From: Hymenobacter psoromatis
GTDB taxonomy: Bacteria > Bacteroidota > Bacteroidia > Cytophagales > Hymenobacteraceae
Direction: 5' to 3'
Assembly (NCBI RefSeq): GCF_020012125.1
Contig: NZ_JAIFAG010000001.1
Coordinates: 1,550,001 to 1,614,000, forward strand
Length of the DNA: 64,000 bases
In this document: piece after piece, positions 25,769-34,858 of the stretch
How positions within the stretch are numbered: position 1 is the stretch's first letter
Layout: each line of letters begins with the position of its first letter
Translations under genes and position numbers: made by a program
Notes under the pieces: model-generated
What the model saw: the letters and a program-made list of their open reading frames with translations, nothing else
What the model was told of the DNA's origin: nothing
Database searches by the model: none

Positions 25769-27496
25769 ATGGCCAAAAAATCAGTTTCCGACATTATTAT
25801 CGACACCCTGCAAGCCGCCGGCGTCAAGCGGGTTTTTGGCCTGGTGGGCGACTCGCTCAACGGCATTACCGATGCCATTCGGACGCGCGAGGGCATCGAG
25901 TTTATTCAGGTGCGGCACGAGGAAGCTGGGGCTTTCGCGGCCGGGGCCGAGGCGTTCCTCACCGGCGACCTGGCGGTGTGCGCCGGTTCGTGCGGGCCAG
26001 GCAATACCCATTTAATCAACGGCTTGTACGACTGCCACCGTTCGCGGGTGCCGGTGCTGGCCATTGCGGCCCACATTCCGAGCGTCGAAATTGGGACCGG
26101 TTACTTTCAGGAAACGCACCCTACCCGGCTATTTCAGGATTGCAGTCACTACTGCGAATTGATTTCGACCCCCGAGCAGGCCGTGCGCATTATCGAGAGC
26201 GCCATTCAGGCGGCGCTGGGGCTGGGGGGGGTAGGGGTGATTGTCATTCCCGGCGACATCTCGCGTCTCGAAGCCGAAGCGCCGGAGCCACGGCTGGCCT
26301 CGCTGGGCCACCACAGCGCCCTCGTGCCGGCTTCCGATAAGCTGGCCGCCGCCGCCGCCCTGCTCAACGACTGCGACAAAGTGACCATTCTGGCCGGCGT
26401 GGGCTGCGCCGCCGCGCACCCCGAGCTGCTGCAACTAGCCGCCGCGCTGCAAGCGCCGGTGGTGCACGCGCTGCGCGGCAAGGAGTGCGTGGAGCCCAAC
26501 AATCCCTACGACGTGGGCCTGACCGGCCTGCTGGGGATGCCCGCCGGCTACCACGCCCTCACGGATGCCGACGGTATTCTGATGCTAGGCACCGACTTTC
26601 CCTACCGCCAGTTCTTCCCCGAAGACGCCCGCGTGGTGCAGGTAGATACCCGGCCGCTGCACCTGGGCCGCCGTACCCGCGTGGAAGTGGGCCTGCACGG
26701 CACCGTGGCCGAAACCGCCCAGCGCCTCCTACCCCTGCTGCGGCCCCGAACCGACGACGCGCACTTAAAAATGGCTCAGCAGCGCCACCAAGACGATGAG
26801 CAGCACCTGGCCGAGCTGGCCACCGGCGAGGCCGGAGCCGCCGCGCTGCACCCGCAGCACGTGGCGCGCCTGCTGGATGAGCTGAGCGCCGACGACGCCA
26901 TTTTCACCTGCGACGTGGGCACGCCCACTATCTGGGCGGCCCGCTACCTGCACCTGAACGGCCGGCGGCGCTTGCTGGGCTCGTTCATTCATGGCAGCAT
27001 GGCGGGGGCGCTGTCGCAGGCCATTGGGGCGGCGCTGGCCTACCCCGGCCGGCAGGTGGTGGCCCTGTGCGGCGACGGCGGCTTTGCCATGCTGCTGAGC
27101 GAGCTGCTGACGTTGCGCCAGCTGAAGGTGCCTGTCAAGGTTGTCATCTTCAATAACAGCGCCTACGGCTTCGTGGAGCTGGAAATGAAGGCTGCCGGCA
27201 CCCTGGAATACGGCACCGGGCTCGACAACCCCGATTTCGGCCAGCTGGCGGCGGCGGCGGGCGTGCAGGGCTACCACGTCAGCGACCCCGGCGCGCTGGA
27301 AACCGTGCTGCGGGCCGCCTTGGCCCACGATGGCCCGGTGGTGGTCGATGCCATCGTCAACCGCGAGGAGCTGAGTATGCCGCCCCACATTGAAGCCGCG
27401 CAGGCCAAGGGCTTCGGTATTTACGCCGTGAAGGCGCTGATGAACGGCCGGGGTAGTGAGTTGCTGGACTTGGCTAAAACCAACCTCTTCCGCTGA
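25769..27496 (+). CDS. poxB: Thiamine-diphosphate-dependent pyruvate oxidase/dehydrogenase (PoxB-like)
   Basis: A 575-residue ThDP enzyme, start MAKKSVSDIIIDTLQAAGVKRVFG (ATG 25769). The N-terminal Pyr domain has VRHEEAGAFAAGAEA with the catalytic Glu and the PoxB-like QETHPTRLFQDCSHYCELIS segment. The C-terminal PP domain has CGDGGFAMLLSELLTLRQLKVPVKVVIFNNSAYGFVELEMK, with the GDG...NN cofactor motif, closest to PoxB rather than acetolactate synthase. PoxB converts pyruvate to acetate and CO2 at the membrane with quinone as acceptor. The last residues (ALMNGRGSELLDLAKTNLFR) match the PoxB membrane-binding tail region. It is monocistronic by appearance. Confidence 0.88.
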   Translation: MAKKSVSDIIIDTLQAAGVKRVFGLVGDSLNGITDAIRTREGIEFIQVRHEEAGAFAAGAEAFLTGDLAVCAGSCGPGNTHLINGLYDCHRSRVPVLAIAAHIPSVEIGTGYFQETHPTRLFQDCSHYCELISTPEQAVRIIESAIQAALGLGGVGVIVIPGDISRLEAEAPEPRLASLGHHSALVPASDKLAAAAALLNDCDKVTILAGVGCAAAHPELLQLAAALQAPVVHALRGKECVEPNNPYDVGLTGLLGMPAGYHALTDADGILMLGTDFPYRQFFPEDARVVQVDTRPLHLGRRTRVEVGLHGTVAETAQRLLPLLRPRTDDAHLKMAQQRHQDDEQHLAELATGEAGAAALHPQHVARLLDELSADDAIFTCDVGTPTIWAARYLHLNGRRRLLGSFIHGSMAGALSQAIGAALAYPGRQVVALCGDGGFAMLLSELLTLRQLKVPVKVVIFNNSAYGFVELEMKAAGTLEYGTGLDNPDFGQLAAAAGVQGYHVSDPGALETVLRAALAHDGPVVVDAIVNREELSMPPHIEAAQAKGFGIYAVKALMNGRGSELLDLAKTNLFR

Positions 27497-27701
27497 AATC
27501 GCCGATTTTTATGGATTGGGCAGCTTTCGTAGATTTAAATGGCTGCGTGGAGTTTGCCAAGGGCTTTTTAAGTTTGCCAGGGCGCTTCCTGCGGTCGGTG
27601 GGAACGATTTGGGCGCGGGCTGTTTAGTACTAAAGCCAACGCGCTACTGCGCGCCACTTAAAAATCCGCGAAAGCTGCTTAAGCCGCAAAATCTGCGATT
27701 C

Positions 27702-28565
27702 ATGACGACCAACGAAATTAAAGCGCTTATCTCCCTGCTCGATGACCCGGAAATTGCCCCCCAGATTCAGGGCGAAATTCAAAGTCTGGGCGAGGCTATT
27801 ATTCCTTTTTTAGAAGAATCCTGGGAGGAAACCCTGGACCCGCAGCAGCAGAGCCGCCTCGAAAACCTGATTCACCAGTTGCAGTTCGAGGGCTTGCAGC
27901 AGCGCCTGCGCGTGTGGCGCGACGCCGGGGCGCAGGACCTGCTCGAAGGCATGTGGCTGCTGAATTCTTATCAGTACCCGGATGCTGACCTTCAGGCCCT
28001 TAACCGCGCCATTGAGCAGCTGCGCTTTGAAGCCTGGACGCTGCTGCGCCCCGAAATGCACCCCGCCGACCAGGTGCAGGTGCTCAACCACGTCATTTTC
28101 CGCAACCACAAGTTCGCGGCCAACACCCAGCACTTTCACTCGCCGGCCAATTCGATGCTGCACCGGGTGCTCGAAACCAAGCGCGGCAACCCGCTCTCGC
28201 TCTGCGTGATTTACCTGCTGGTGGCCCAGCGCCTCGACCTGCCCGTGTTCGGCGTTAACCTACCCAACTTATTTGTGCTGACCTACCTGGTGCAAAAGGA
28301 TGACGACGACAAGGCCGTACTACCCTTCTACATTAACTGCTACAACCGGGGCGTCATCCTCTCCAAGGCCGACATTGAGCACTACGTGGGCCAGCTCGGC
28401 ATCACTTCGCAAGATGGCTTCTACGAGCCCTGCACGCACCTCGACATCGTGCGCCGCGCCATGCGCAATCTGCAAGTCGGCTTCGAAAAGCTGCAAGAGC
28501 CTGCCAAAGCCGAGGAAGTAGCCCAGCTGCTGGCTCTGCTGCTGGAACAGGATGAGGAACAGTAA
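27702..28565 (+). CDS. SirB1-family transglutaminase-like protein
   Basis: A 287-residue protein, start MTTNEIKALISLLDDPE at ATG 27702; an upstream frame extension is rejected because it reads through poxB's tail. A HEAT-like N-terminus is followed by NHVIFRNHKFAANTQHFHSPANSMLHRVLETKRGNPLSLCVIYLLVAQRLDLPVFGVNLPNLFVL, the SirB1/PF13369 core. The catalytic-type Cys is in SLCVIYLLVA and a His occurs upstream. The family is widespread and still poorly defined (often a TPR-containing protein near peptide-chain-release genes). Confidence 0.85.
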   Translation: MTTNEIKALISLLDDPEIAPQIQGEIQSLGEAIIPFLEESWEETLDPQQQSRLENLIHQLQFEGLQQRLRVWRDAGAQDLLEGMWLLNSYQYPDADLQALNRAIEQLRFEAWTLLRPEMHPADQVQVLNHVIFRNHKFAANTQHFHSPANSMLHRVLETKRGNPLSLCVIYLLVAQRLDLPVFGVNLPNLFVLTYLVQKDDDDKAVLPFYINCYNRGVILSKADIEHYVGQLGITSQDGFYEPCTHLDIVRRAMRNLQVGFEKLQEPAKAEEVAQLLALLLEQDEEQ

Positions 28566-28643
28566 TTTAGAGATTAGGGGTTAGGGTTCAGTGAGTAGAA
28601 ATTAGCGTCGCTCAGCAGGTCAATAGAACGATGTTAATCCCAA

Positions 28644-29207
28644 TCACTTCTTAATGAGGCAGCCGGCGGCGCGCTTGTCGGCTACGCCGGCGGGGCGGCC
28701 GGCGAGTATGTTATCGAGCACCTGCTGCAAGTAGTGCTGTTGCACGCCGCTGGCTACCTGCGGGTTATCATCAATTGCCCCGCGGTAGCGCACCGCAAAC
28801 GAGCCGCTGGCCGGCTGCAGCACCACGGCCTCGGTGGTTTTGGCCACGCCCAGAGCCGTGCTGGCCGCGCCGGTATCGGTGAAGGTGGCCAGCGAGCCGC
28901 CGCTACCCTCCGCCGCGTCGAGGTTGATGGGTACATTGACGAACATGAACTCGACACCCCGGCCTCCGTAGGCGCTGCTGAGGGCGGCCAAGCGCTCCTG
29001 GTAGAGGCGGGTGTAGGCGCAGGCCGGGTTCATAAAAACCACGACAATGGCCTTCTGGCCGCTATAGGCGCTGAGCGAAGTGCTACCCCCCCCGCTTTTT
29101 TGCACCGTGAAATCACCGACCGTGCCCTGGGCGCGGGCAACGCTTACCGTGCTGGTAACCAGCAGCAAGGCCGCGGCCAGCAGCCCCGGAAGTTTGCGAA
29201 AAGACAT
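28644..29207 (-). CDS. Secreted redoxin-domain protein (AhpC/TSA-like) with a single active-site Cys
   Basis: A 187-residue exported thioredoxin-fold protein. A signal peptide (KLPGLLAAALLLVTSTVSVARA) is followed by VGDFTVQKSGG, VVVFMNPACAYTRLYQERLAALSSAY and FMFVNVPINLDAAEGS. At the CxxC position it has PACAYT, so only the first Cys remains, and a C-terminal GCLIKK holds a second. This matches periplasmic redoxins whose resolving Cys is distal. ATG 29207 is chosen because the signal peptide follows directly. Confidence 0.8.
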   Translation of the reverse strand: MSFRKLPGLLAAALLLVTSTVSVARAQGTVGDFTVQKSGGGSTSLSAYSGQKAIVVVFMNPACAYTRLYQERLAALSSAYGGRGVEFMFVNVPINLDAAEGSGGSLATFTDTGAASTALGVAKTTEAVVLQPASGSFAVRYRGAIDDNPQVASGVQQHYLQQVLDNILAGRPAGVADKRAAGCLIKK

Positions 29208-29264
29208 GGCAAGGGTAGAAAAAACCAACGAAGAGAGGCGGATTAAGCCGCGTAGGCAAGCTGT

Positions 29265-29966
29265 TTACGAAAAAACCTGGTAGCAGTAGGTGAGCACGTA
29301 GCCGGCCGCCGGCCGAAGGTAACAAATCTGGTGCCGCGAAACGGCCTTGCCCAGGCGCAGCCGGGCGGGCAGCGTGCCAGGCATGGGCCAGGCTTGCGGG
29401 GGCAGGTCGAGCAGCAGGTTTTCGCGAAAAATAAGGCCCCGCTGCCCGGCCAGCTTATAGAGCGTTTCCTTCGCGCTCCAAAGCAGGCTGAACAGCTCTT
29501 GGTCAGCATGGAGGCCGGGGCAGGGGGGTAGGGAAATTTTTTCTGCAATAGCTAACTCCTTTTCGTTTAAAAACTTGCGGGCGATGCGCTGGGCTTTGTC
29601 GCGCACCATTTCTACGTCAATGCCCAGGGCCGTGCCAGGCGGGGCCAGCAGAGCCGCCACCCACTCGCCCGAGTGCGAGAGCGACACCGCCGGCTGCGGC
29701 CTTACCCCCGCCAGCCAGGGCCGGCCGGCCTCGTCGTTGCGCAGTAGGGGTAGGGGCGCGGGGCTGGCCGCTGCCAGCAGCCGTTGCGCCAGCACCCGCC
29801 CGGCCAGCCACTGCGCCTGGCGCGGGCCGTCGGCGCGGGCGGGCAGCAGCGGGGCGTAGGCGGCGGCATCGGCTAGCAGGGGCCACAGCGCGGCGGGCGT
29901 TTCGGTGAGGTGCCAGCGGCCCAGCGTGGCCCCGCCGGGCAGGGGCGTGAGGGAGTGTAAGGGCAT
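29265..29966 (-). CDS. 4'-phosphopantetheinyl transferase (Sfp-like)
   Basis: A 233-residue PPTase that transfers phosphopantetheine from CoA to carrier proteins. The Mg-binding motif GIDVEMVRDKAQRIARKFL and the WSAKETLYKLAGQRG motif are both present at the correct spacing, with AVSLSHSGEWVAALLA upstream. It could prime fatty-acid or secondary-metabolite carriers. The carrier-like protein at 12393-12665 cannot be a substrate because it lacks Ser. The gene diverges from the WD40 gene (gap of 92 bp). Confidence 0.92.
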   Translation of the reverse strand: MPLHSLTPLPGGATLGRWHLTETPAALWPLLADAAAYAPLLPARADGPRQAQWLAGRVLAQRLLAAASPAPLPLLRNDEAGRPWLAGVRPQPAVSLSHSGEWVAALLAPPGTALGIDVEMVRDKAQRIARKFLNEKELAIAEKISLPPCPGLHADQELFSLLWSAKETLYKLAGQRGLIFRENLLLDLPPQAWPMPGTLPARLRLGKAVSRHQICYLRPAAGYVLTYCYQVFS

Positions 29967-30058
29967 TTTTGGCGCGAACCAAAGCGCGGGACGAAGGTAG
30001 TGCCGACCTTTGCGGCGGGCTGCCGTTGACCGGTCGGTTCTCTTTTTGCCTTTTCCAT

Positions 30059-30994
30059 ATGATGCTCCACCGCCCCACCGCCACCCGCGTCGGCACGCTG
30101 GCCGGGCACCGCGATGCGGTGTACGCGCTGGCCGGCGGGCCGGGCTCCGACCAGGTTTTTTCGGGGAGCGCCGATGGGATGGTGGTGGGCTGGAACAGCG
30201 CCGACCCCGAAGCCGATGGCGAGCTGCTAGCGCAGGTCGAGAACTCGGTGTACGCCCTGCGCGAGCTGCCGGCGCGGGGCCTGCTGCTGCTGGGGCACAA
30301 CTTCCAGGGCGTGCAGGTCCTTGATTTACAGACCAAAACGCTGGCGTTTGCTACGGCTCTACCCCCCGTTGCTATCTTCGACCTCGTGTATGCCGAAAGC
30401 CGGCAGCGGCTGTACTGCGCCCTGGGCGACGGCACGCTGGCCGTGCTGCGGGGCAGTGATTTTCAGCTCGAACACCTGCTGCGCCTCAGCCAGAAGAGCC
30501 TGCGCTGCCTGGCCCTGCACGAGGGCCGCGCCGAGCTGGCCGTGGGCAGCTCCGACTGGCAAACCTACGTGCTGGACCTCGACTCGCTGGCCGTGAAAAG
30601 TACGCTTACCGAGGCCACCAACTCGGTTTTTACGCTGGCCTATTCGCCTGCCGGCGACTACCTGCTGGCTGCCGGCCGCGATGCCCACCTGCGCCGCTAC
30701 CACGCCACCGCAGGCTACCCCCTGGCCGACGCCGTGGTGGCTCACATGTATGCTATTAATCACCTGGCCTTCAGCGCCGATGGGCGCTACCTGGCCAGCT
30801 GCTCTTTGGATAAAAGCATCAAGCTTTGGGACCCGGCCAGCCTGGCGTTGCTACGGGTGCTGGACCGGGCGCGGGCGGCCGGCCACGGCACGTCGGTAAA
30901 CAAGCTGGTTTGGCCGGGCGCGCAGCAGCGGCTAGTTTCGTGCAGCGATGACCGCAGCCTGGCCGTGTGGCAAGTAGCAGTGAGCAGCGAATAA
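30059..30994 (+). CDS. WD40-repeat protein
   Basis: A 311-residue cytoplasmic beta-propeller with no signal peptide. At least six WD40 blades are visible: GHRDAVYALAGG...VGWN, VENSVYALRE...VQVLDLQ, FDLVYAES...LAVLRG, SLRCLALHEG...TYVLDLD, SVFTLAYSPAGDYLLAAGRDAHLRRYH, AINHLAFSADGRYLASCSLDKSIKLWD and VNKLVWPGAQQRLVSCSDDRSLAVW. It is probably a protein-interaction scaffold. ATG 30059 or 30062 are equivalent starts. Confidence 0.9.
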   Translation: MMLHRPTATRVGTLAGHRDAVYALAGGPGSDQVFSGSADGMVVGWNSADPEADGELLAQVENSVYALRELPARGLLLLGHNFQGVQVLDLQTKTLAFATALPPVAIFDLVYAESRQRLYCALGDGTLAVLRGSDFQLEHLLRLSQKSLRCLALHEGRAELAVGSSDWQTYVLDLDSLAVKSTLTEATNSVFTLAYSPAGDYLLAAGRDAHLRRYHATAGYPLADAVVAHMYAINHLAFSADGRYLASCSLDKSIKLWDPASLALLRVLDRARAAGHGTSVNKLVWPGAQQRLVSCSDDRSLAVWQVAVSSE

Positions 30995-31109
30995 TGAGCA
31001 GTGAACAGATTTGTTCGCGGCGCGAAAGCTCTTGCTCCGATTCCATTTCCCCCACCGAGCCTCACGGGAGCAACTGTTCCTTGCTCACTACTAATTGCTC
31101 ATTGATTTT

Positions 31110-32174
31110 ATGAAAATAACCGCCCTCGATATTCGGCAGAAGACGTTTGAAAAGTCCTTTCGGGGCGTGGATAAGGACGAAGTGCAGGCGTTCCTGAGCA
31201 CGGTGTCGCAGCAGTGGGAGCGTATGGGCGACGAAAACCGCGAGCTGCGCCTCAAGCTGGAGCACGCCCAGCAGGACGTGCAGAAGATGCGCGAGGTGGA
31301 GTCGTCGCTCTACCGCACCCTCAAAACGGCCGAAGATACCGGCAACTCCATTACCGAGCAGGCCCAACGCGATGCCGACCTGCGCCGCCGCGAGGCCCAG
31401 CTACTAGCCGAGCAGACCCTGGCCGAGGCGCGCCAGCGCGCCCGCACCATTGTGGAGGAAGCCTACCAGACGGCCGAAAAAACCGTGGCCGATATGCAGC
31501 ACGAAGTCGGCGGCCTGAGCCAGGAGTGCCAGCGCCTAGAGCAGCAGCTCGACAGCCTGGTGCGCGACCTGCACCACTTGGCCTCCGATGCCCTGGAAAA
31601 AGTAGAGCGCGCCCGCGCGCGCCCCAAAAACGGGCCGGCGGCCATCCTTTCGCGGGCGGCCAGCGTACAAGTAAAACGGCCCGCGGATGCGGCCCCCGCC
31701 GAACCTTCCGCCAGCCCTACCCCCCCCGCCATGCTCGTATCAACTGCTTCTGCCCGCCCCACGGCTGCCGCCGTGCCGCCTACCCCCGCCGCTCCGGCTG
31801 GCGCCGCGCCCGCCATGCACCCGGCCGCGCCTAACTTGGCTACCGGGGCCGGCCCCACCGCTTACAACCCCAAGCCCGGCCAGCAGCCTGACCCCGGCCA
31901 GCAGCCTGACCCCGGCCAGGCCCCCTCGCCTGATATTGAGCGGCCCCAGGCCCCGCGCGAGAACCCCGGCATTGCCCCGCCGCCGCGCATCGACCAGCCC
32001 GGCCCCGAGACTGTGCCCTCGCCGCCCCCGCCCTACGTGGAGCCCGCCCGGCCCGAGATTACGCCCATCGGCCCCGACCGGCCCGATATTCAGCAGCCCG
32101 AACCCATGACCCACCCCGGCATGGCCGCCCAGGCTGAGCCGGTAGGGGAAAAGTCGTTTTTTGACGAGATTTAA
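31110..32174 (+). CDS. DivIVA-domain coiled-coil protein with a proline-rich tail
   Basis: A 354-residue protein, start MKITALDIRQKTFEKSFRGVDKDEVQAFLSTV (ATG 31110), the N-terminal lipid-binding signature of DivIVA/GpsB. A long coiled coil (to about residue 185, RRREAQLLAEQTLAEARQRARTIVEEAYQTAEKTV) follows, then an unstructured Pro/Ala/Glu-rich tail with a tandem repeat of GQQPDP. Such proteins organise cell poles or division sites. It is followed by a diverged family-A hairpin and a terminator. Confidence 0.88.
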   Translation: MKITALDIRQKTFEKSFRGVDKDEVQAFLSTVSQQWERMGDENRELRLKLEHAQQDVQKMREVESSLYRTLKTAEDTGNSITEQAQRDADLRRREAQLLAEQTLAEARQRARTIVEEAYQTAEKTVADMQHEVGGLSQECQRLEQQLDSLVRDLHHLASDALEKVERARARPKNGPAAILSRAASVQVKRPADAAPAEPSASPTPPAMLVSTASARPTAAAVPPTPAAPAGAAPAMHPAAPNLATGAGPTAYNPKPGQQPDPGQQPDPGQAPSPDIERPQAPRENPGIAPPPRIDQPGPETVPSPPPPYVEPARPEITPIGPDRPDIQQPEPMTHPGMAAQAEPVGEKSFFDEI

Positions 32175-32285
32175 GTAGAACGTCCTGCTAAGCTTGCCGA
32201 AGCATTTCTACCGGGCAACTAAATTCTGACGTTGGATTTATTCACGCAGTAGTGATGCTTTGACAATCTCAGCAGGACGTTCTAC
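32175..32285. repeat. Diverged family-A inverted repeat after the DivIVA gene
   Basis: Arms begin GTAGAACGTCCTGCT (left) and end AGCAGGACGTTCTAC (right), with a decayed inner pair (GAAGCATTTCTACCG against GTAGTGATGCTTTGA). Layout and the inner AAGCAT..CTAC block are those of the elements at 2388 and 38161, with an altered outer block (ACGTCCTGCT in place of ACGGTCATGCT). Confidence 0.7.
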
Positions 32286-32289
32286 CTGT

Positions 32290-32323
32290 AAAAAGGTCTT
32301 TTCTAACCGAAAAGACCTTTTTT
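32290..32323 (+). terminator. Intrinsic terminator after the DivIVA gene
   Basis: AAAAGGTCTTTT and its complement AAAAGACCTTTT enclose a 7-nt loop and run into TTTTTT. It lies just after the hairpin element, 116 bp beyond the DivIVA stop. Confidence 0.85.
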
Positions 32324-32397
32324 GTTGCGCTAAAAATCCAGCCGTTACGCCTACCCCCTTATTTTTGGCCGATTACGTCCTTCTTCTCCCCTAAAAA

Positions 32398-33795
32398 ATG
32401 CGCCTGCTTCCTTCTTTACTTCTGGCTGGCCTGCTGAGCGGCCCGGCCGCCGCCCAAACCGCGCCTGCTCTTAAAACCGACTCGCTCAACCTGCGCAAAA
32501 TCTACGATGAGGCGCTGCTACGCGGGCAGAGCTACGAGAACCTGCGCTACCTCTGTGAGCGCATTGGGGGGCGGCTGGCGGGCTCACCGCAGGCCGCGCA
32601 GGCCGTGGAGTGGGGCAAGGTGACGATGGAAAAAGCCGGCTGCTACGATAAGGTGTACTTGCAGGAATGTATGGTGCCGCACTGGGTGCGCGGGGCCAGG
32701 GAGAAGGGCCAAATCATAGGCAATAAGAACAAAGGCGTGCCGGCCGCCGTGTGCGCGCTGGGCGGCTCGGTGGCCACGCCCGGCAGCAAGCCCCTACGCG
32801 CTGGGGTAGTGGAGGTGCAGGGTTTGGACGAGCTGAAAGCCCTGCCCGATGCGGCCGTGCGCGGCAAGTTCATCTTCTTCAACCGGCCCTTCGATGATGC
32901 GCTCGTGGAGCCGGGCGCGGCCTACGGCAAGGCCGGCGACCAGCGCCGCAGCGGCCCCGCCGAGGCCGGCCGGCGCGGGGCGGTGGGCGCGCTCGTGCGC
33001 TCGCTCACCGCGGCCCACGACGACTATCCCCATACGGGCGCGACCAACTACGGCGATACGCCCACCAAAGTGCCCGGCGCGGCCCTCAGCACCATCGCCG
33101 CCGACCAGCTCAGCCAGCTGCTGAAAGCCGACCCCAAGCTGGAATTTGAGCTGACCATGAGCTGCCAGCAGCTACCCGACGAAAAAAGCTACAACGTTAT
33201 CGGCGAGGTGCGCGGCACCAAATACCCGGAGCAGATTATCACCGTGGGCGGCCACCTCGACTCGTGGGACCTGGCCCAGGGCGCGCACGACGACGGCACC
33301 GGCGTAGTGCAGAGCATCGAGGCCGTGCGCCTGCTGCGCGCCGCTGGCCTGCGCCCCGAGCGCACCGTGCGCACGGTGCTCTTCATGAATGAGGAAAACG
33401 GCACCCGCGGCGGCGATAAATACGCTGCGCAGGCCCAGCAGAACCAGGAAAAACACCTGGCCGCCATCGAGAGCGACGGCGGCGGCTTCACGCCCCGCGG
33501 CTTCAATGTGCAGGCCAGCCCCGCCGTGTTTCAAAAAGTAGCGGCCTGGAAACCCCTGCTGGCTCCCTACCTGGCCGGCCAGCTCACGCCCGGCCACGCC
33601 GGCACCGACATCGAGCCGCTGGCCGCTGCCGTGCACCCTACCGCCCTATTCGGCTACGACTGCGACTCGCAGCGCTACTTCGATATCCATCACACCGCCG
33701 CCGACACCTTTGATAAGGTTAATAAGCGCGAGCTGGAATTGGGCGGCGGGGCGATGGCCGCATTGATTTATCTGCTGGGTAAATATGGCTTGTAG
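32398..33795 (+). CDS. Secreted M28-family metallopeptidase
   Basis: A 465-residue exported zinc peptidase. The signal peptide MRLLPSLLLAGLLSGPAAAQ is followed by a PA-domain-containing insert (residues ~120-230). Metal-binding motifs are VGGHLDSWDLAQGAHDDGTG (His and bridging Asp), FMNEENGTRGG (catalytic Glu-Glu), a late ESDGGG, and YFDIHHTAADTFD with the last His. Di-zinc aminopeptidase or carboxypeptidase-Q-like activity is likely. It is convergent with the OmpA gene and ends 4 bp before a perfect palindrome. Confidence 0.9.
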   Translation: MRLLPSLLLAGLLSGPAAAQTAPALKTDSLNLRKIYDEALLRGQSYENLRYLCERIGGRLAGSPQAAQAVEWGKVTMEKAGCYDKVYLQECMVPHWVRGAREKGQIIGNKNKGVPAAVCALGGSVATPGSKPLRAGVVEVQGLDELKALPDAAVRGKFIFFNRPFDDALVEPGAAYGKAGDQRRSGPAEAGRRGAVGALVRSLTAAHDDYPHTGATNYGDTPTKVPGAALSTIAADQLSQLLKADPKLEFELTMSCQQLPDEKSYNVIGEVRGTKYPEQIITVGGHLDSWDLAQGAHDDGTGVVQSIEAVRLLRAAGLRPERTVRTVLFMNEENGTRGGDKYAAQAQQNQEKHLAAIESDGGGFTPRGFNVQASPAVFQKVAAWKPLLAPYLAGQLTPGHAGTDIEPLAAAVHPTALFGYDCDSQRYFDIHHTAADTFDKVNKRELELGGGAMAALIYLLGKYGL

Positions 33796-33799
33796 AGCT

Positions 33800-33845
33800 A
33801 AAAAGAACGGTCATGCTGAATGCATTCAGCATGACCGTTCTTTTT
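33800..33845. terminator. 46-bp perfect palindrome, minimal family-A element and likely bidirectional terminator
   Basis: The 46-bp sequence is its own reverse complement with no loop: AAAAAGAACGGTCATGCTGA and its mirror around GAATGCATTC. It shares GAACGGTCATGCT with the elements at 2388 and 38161. T-runs at both ends and its place between convergent genes fit a two-way terminator. Confidence 0.88.
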
Positions 33846-33865
33846 GACTAGGTTATCAGTTGGTG

Positions 33866-34705
33866 CTAGTTCGCGTTTAGAATCGAAAACAGCTCGTCCA
33901 GCTTCGGGGTCAGGATGATATCCGTACGGCGGTTCAGGGCTTTGTCCTGGGGCGTGTCGTTGGCAACCAGGGGCTGGTATTGGCCGCGGCCGGAGGGCGT
34001 AATCTGGGTAGGGTCGATGCCGGCGGCGGTGAGCAGGCGCGTGATTTCGGTGGCGCGCAGCACGCTCAGGTCCCAGTTGTCCTTGGCCCCGTTGTTTAGG
34101 CCACCTTTGATGGGTACATTATCAGTATGGCCTTCGACCAGAATGTTAACGTCTTTATTGCTAGCCAGCGCGTTGGCCAGCTTCACGAGGGCGTCCTGGC
34201 CTTTGGGGTCTACCTTGGTCGAGCCCGATTTGAAGAGCAATTGCTCGGAGAGCGACACGTAGACCTTGCCGTTTTTGATGTTCACCTGCAAGTCGTTGGC
34301 GTTGAAGCCCAGCAGGGCGTCGGCCACTTTTTTGCGCAGGGCATTGGTAGCGGCTTCCTTCTCATCGAGCACCCGTTGCAGCTCGGCCACGCGGGCGTTT
34401 TTACCGGCCAGGTCCTGCTCGGTGGTGCCGAGGGCATTATTGAGCTGGCTGACCTGGTTGGACTTGTTCATCAAATCGGCGTTGAGGCTGGCCTGGGTGC
34501 GGGTGCTGGACTGGAGCAGGGCATCTTTCTCGGCCTGCAGCTGGCTGCGCGACTTGGACAGGTCATCGCGCGAGCGGGTGAGGTCGGCGTTTTGCTGTTG
34601 CAGGGCGGCGATTTCCTTTTTGTTGCAGCTGGGCAGCACCAGCAGGCCGGCGGCCAGCAGTAGGGTAGGGGCCAGGGACAAGGATTTATTTCCGAAAAAG
34701 GTCAT
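33866..34705 (-). CDS. OmpA-family peptidoglycan-binding lipoprotein with coiled coil
   Basis: A 279-residue outer-membrane lipoprotein. The signal ends at lipobox VLPSCNKKE; then a ~90-residue coiled coil (ALQQQNADLTRSRDDLSKSRSQLQAEKD) of the Lpp/YadA-neck kind, and from ~residue 150 a C-terminal OmpA domain: VYVSLSEQLLFKSGSTKVDPKGQDALVKLANAL, ILVEGHTDNVPIKG and WDLSVLRATEITRLL with LNRRTDIIL. It would tether the outer membrane to peptidoglycan. Confidence 0.92.
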   Translation of the reverse strand: MTFFGNKSLSLAPTLLLAAGLLVLPSCNKKEIAALQQQNADLTRSRDDLSKSRSQLQAEKDALLQSSTRTQASLNADLMNKSNQVSQLNNALGTTEQDLAGKNARVAELQRVLDEKEAATNALRKKVADALLGFNANDLQVNIKNGKVYVSLSEQLLFKSGSTKVDPKGQDALVKLANALASNKDVNILVEGHTDNVPIKGGLNNGAKDNWDLSVLRATEITRLLTAAGIDPTQITPSGRGQYQPLVANDTPQDKALNRRTDIILTPKLDELFSILNAN

Positions 34706-34820
34706 GAATAAGGCACGTAAAGTCGTAGAAAACAGCCAGCTTCGCGCCGGCCTTACCTGGCTAAACGCAGGAGCCGGAAGCCAGGTTACCTCGACTGGAG
34801 GCCGGTGCGCGGCGCGGCGG

Positions 34821-34828
34821 TACTTTTG
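34821..34828 (+). promoter_or_regulatory. Putative -7 box upstream of the S8 protease
   Basis: TACTTTTG fits the Bacteroidota -7 consensus TAnnTTTG and lies 31 bp upstream of the ATG at 34859. A clear -33 TTG was not seen. Confidence 0.4.
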
Positions 34829-34858
34829 CCCGCCAGCCGGCGGCTCCCCGTTTCCTTT

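Noticed and set aside
29265..29966. PPTase as the partner of the ACP-like protein at 12393
   Set aside because: The carrier lacks its Ser and is 17 kb away; a functional link is unlikely.
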